This document shows positions 62,941 through 64,000 of a stretch of DNA of 64,000 nt, piece by piece. Position numbers and translations under genes: made by a program. The notes under the pieces were generated by a model that was not told the DNA's origin, did not search any database, and worked only from the letters and a program-made list of their open reading frames with translations. This DNA comes from Pseudoflavitalea sp. G-6-1-2 (GTDB lineage Bacteria; Bacteroidota; Bacteroidia; Chitinophagales; Chitinophagaceae), in assembly GCF_012927185.1 (NCBI RefSeq), contig NZ_JABBGB010000001.1, positions 1,364,001 to 1,428,000 on the forward strand, given 5' to 3'. Each line of letters opens with the position of its first letter. The first letter of the stretch is position 1.

Positions 62941-64000
62941 TTATAATATTTCTTTCAGACTCTCTTCGGTTGCTTTGATGGTTGCATCAAGATCCTGCTG
63001 TTGCATGGCATTGTTCAGGAACCAGCTTTCGTATGCAGAAGGCGGAAGATATACGCCGCGTTTTAGCATGGCATGGAAATATTTATTGAACAACGCGTTG
63101 TTCGCTGCTGCTGCACTGGCGAAATCAGTAACTGGCTTGTCGCTGAAATGCACACTGAGCATAGATCCCAGCTGATTGATCACGTAAGGTGTGCCGGAGG
63201 CGCGCAACACTTTATCGAGGCCATCGCGGAGATAGGTTGTTTTTTCGTCGAGTTCTTTGAGGAGATTGGGTTGCTCGTTGAGGATGTTCAGCAAAGTGTA
63301 TCCTGCAATCATGGCAATAGGATTTCCGCTGAGCGTTCCTGCCTGATACACGGCACCCAGCGGAGCAATCATTTCCATGATGGCGCGTTTGCCACCGAAT
63401 GCACCAACGGGCAGACCACCACCAATTACTTTTCCGTAGGTAACGAGGTCGGCATCGATATTCAGTTTTTCCTGTGCACCGCCACGGGCGAGACGGAAGC
63501 CTGTCATTACTTCGTCGAAGATGAAAACGATCTTTTCTGTGTCGCAGATCTTACGGATACCTTCGAGGAATCCGGGTTGTGGAATGATGCATCCCATATT
63601 GCCGGCAACCGGTTCTACGATGATGGCAGCAATCTGATCTTTGTTTTCGGCAACGAGTTTTTCTACACCTGCGAGATCGTTGTAAGAGCAGGTGAGTGTG
63701 TCAGCTGCTGTACACGCTGTAACGCCGGGTACATGCTGAATGCCGAGTGTGGCAACACCGCTTCCTGCTTTTACGAGAAAGGAATCTGCATGGCCGTGGT
63801 AGCAACCTTCGAATTTGATGATCTTGTTGCGGGCTGTGTAGCCACGCGCTAAGCGGATGGCGCTCATGCAGGCTTCAGTACCGCTGCTCACCATGCGGAT
63901 GAGATCTACGTTTGGCGCCATGCTTTTGATCAGCTCCGCCATTTTTATTTCGAGCTCGGTAGGCGCTCCATATGATGTGGAGAACACGGCTTGTTCCTGA
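62941..64000 (-). CDS. hemL: Glutamate-1-semialdehyde 2,1-aminomutase (5' part outside window)
   Basis: PLP-dependent enzyme of the C5 haem pathway that forms 5-aminolevulinate. About 353 of an expected 430 residues are inside the window; the frame is open to the last base, so the N-terminal 75 or so residues are missing. Motifs: SSGTEACMSAIRLARGYT, FEGCYHGHADSFLV, IIVEPVAGNMG, FIFDEVMTGFR and the PLP lysine in DLVTYGKVIGGGLPVGAFGG. A GTG at 63987 could be read as a start but would remove conserved sequence. Haem synthesis next to a haem uptake locus may or may not be meaningful. Confidence 0.95.
   Translation of the reverse strand, partial: QEQAVFSTSYGAPTELEIKMAELIKSMAPNVDLIRMVSSGTEACMSAIRLARGYTARNKIIKFEGCYHGHADSFLVKAGSGVATLGIQHVPGVTACTAADTLTCSYNDLAGVEKLVAENKDQIAAIIVEPVAGNMGCIIPQPGFLEGIRKICDTEKIVFIFDEVMTGFRLARGGAQEKLNIDADLVTYGKVIGGGLPVGAFGGKRAIMEMIAPLGAVYQAGTLSGNPIAMIAGYTLLNILNEQPNLLKELDEKTTYLRDGLDKVLRASGTPYVINQLGSMLSVHFSDKPVTDFASAAAANNALFNKYFHAMLKRGVYLPPSAYESWFLNNAMQQQDLDATIKATEESLKEIL

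Overview
The window reads as a chromosomal segment of a Bacteroidota bacterium, most likely family Chitinophagaceae (Chitinophaga/Niastella/Pseudobacter type). The evidence is two tandem SusC/SusD pairs, a PorZ-like type IX secretion protein with a C-terminal sorting domain, a HmuY-type haem uptake locus, many Cys-anchored lipoproteins, an almost complete lack of Shine-Dalgarno sequences, and promoter-like sequences of the Bacteroidota type (TTTG, about 19 nt, TAnnTTTG). No rRNA, tRNA, CRISPR array, prophage or transposase gene was recognised. The placement is inferred from gene content and style, not from a database search.

Layout. 1-6.5 kb: an MscS channel (cut by the window edge), a secreted repeat protein, a single-Cys thioredoxin-fold protein, a MerR-type regulator with a very long acidic N-terminus, and gyrB. 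6.5-9.6 kb: a non-coding block with two palindromic elements, a large secreted glycosidase-like protein and a 67-residue conserved-looking small protein. 9.7-14 kb: a DUF1501/DUF1800 pair and two tandem paralogous outer-membrane beta-barrel proteins. 14-29.8 kb: mostly housekeeping (serS, a GNAT acetyltransferase, a cyclophilin, a DUF885 protein, gcvH, an ECF sigma/anti-sigma pair, a VanZ-like protein, prfA, an amidohydrolase, recO, porZ, an MMPL/RND exporter). 29.8-40.3 kb: a gene-poor stretch, then two SusC/SusD pairs without linked carbohydrate enzymes. 40.3-48.9 kb: a small membrane protein, a TlpA-like thioredoxin lipoprotein, gatB, a double-PDZ protein, alaS and an M23 peptidase. 48.9-61.7 kb: an iron/haem acquisition locus (AraC regulator, TonB receptor, HmuY-like lipoprotein, HmuTUV ABC importer, HmuS, siderophore-type TonB receptor, PepSY reductase-like protein). 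61.8-64 kb: a lipoprotein of unknown function and hemL, cut by the window end.

How the genes work together. The clearest functional unit is the haem/iron locus: capture by HmuY, outer-membrane passage by a TonB receptor, periplasmic binding and inner-membrane import by HmuTUV, cytosolic handling by HmuS, followed by a second receptor for ferric siderophores and a PepSY membrane protein that may help release the iron. A Cys-rich AraC regulator just upstream is the likely controller. HemL, a haem biosynthesis enzyme, lies 1.2 kb beyond on the other strand.

The most unusual content is non-coding. Two intergenic regions (6562-6932 and 49979-50510) each hold two about 135-150 bp palindromic elements in inverted orientation. 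In each pair the core is nearly identical while the outer stems differ in sequence but remain base-paired, some through compensatory changes. A third region (44738-44956) is a degenerate tandem array with a strict 11-bp period, about 20 units, lying between alaS and the double-PDZ gene. These are the best candidates for something undescribed here.
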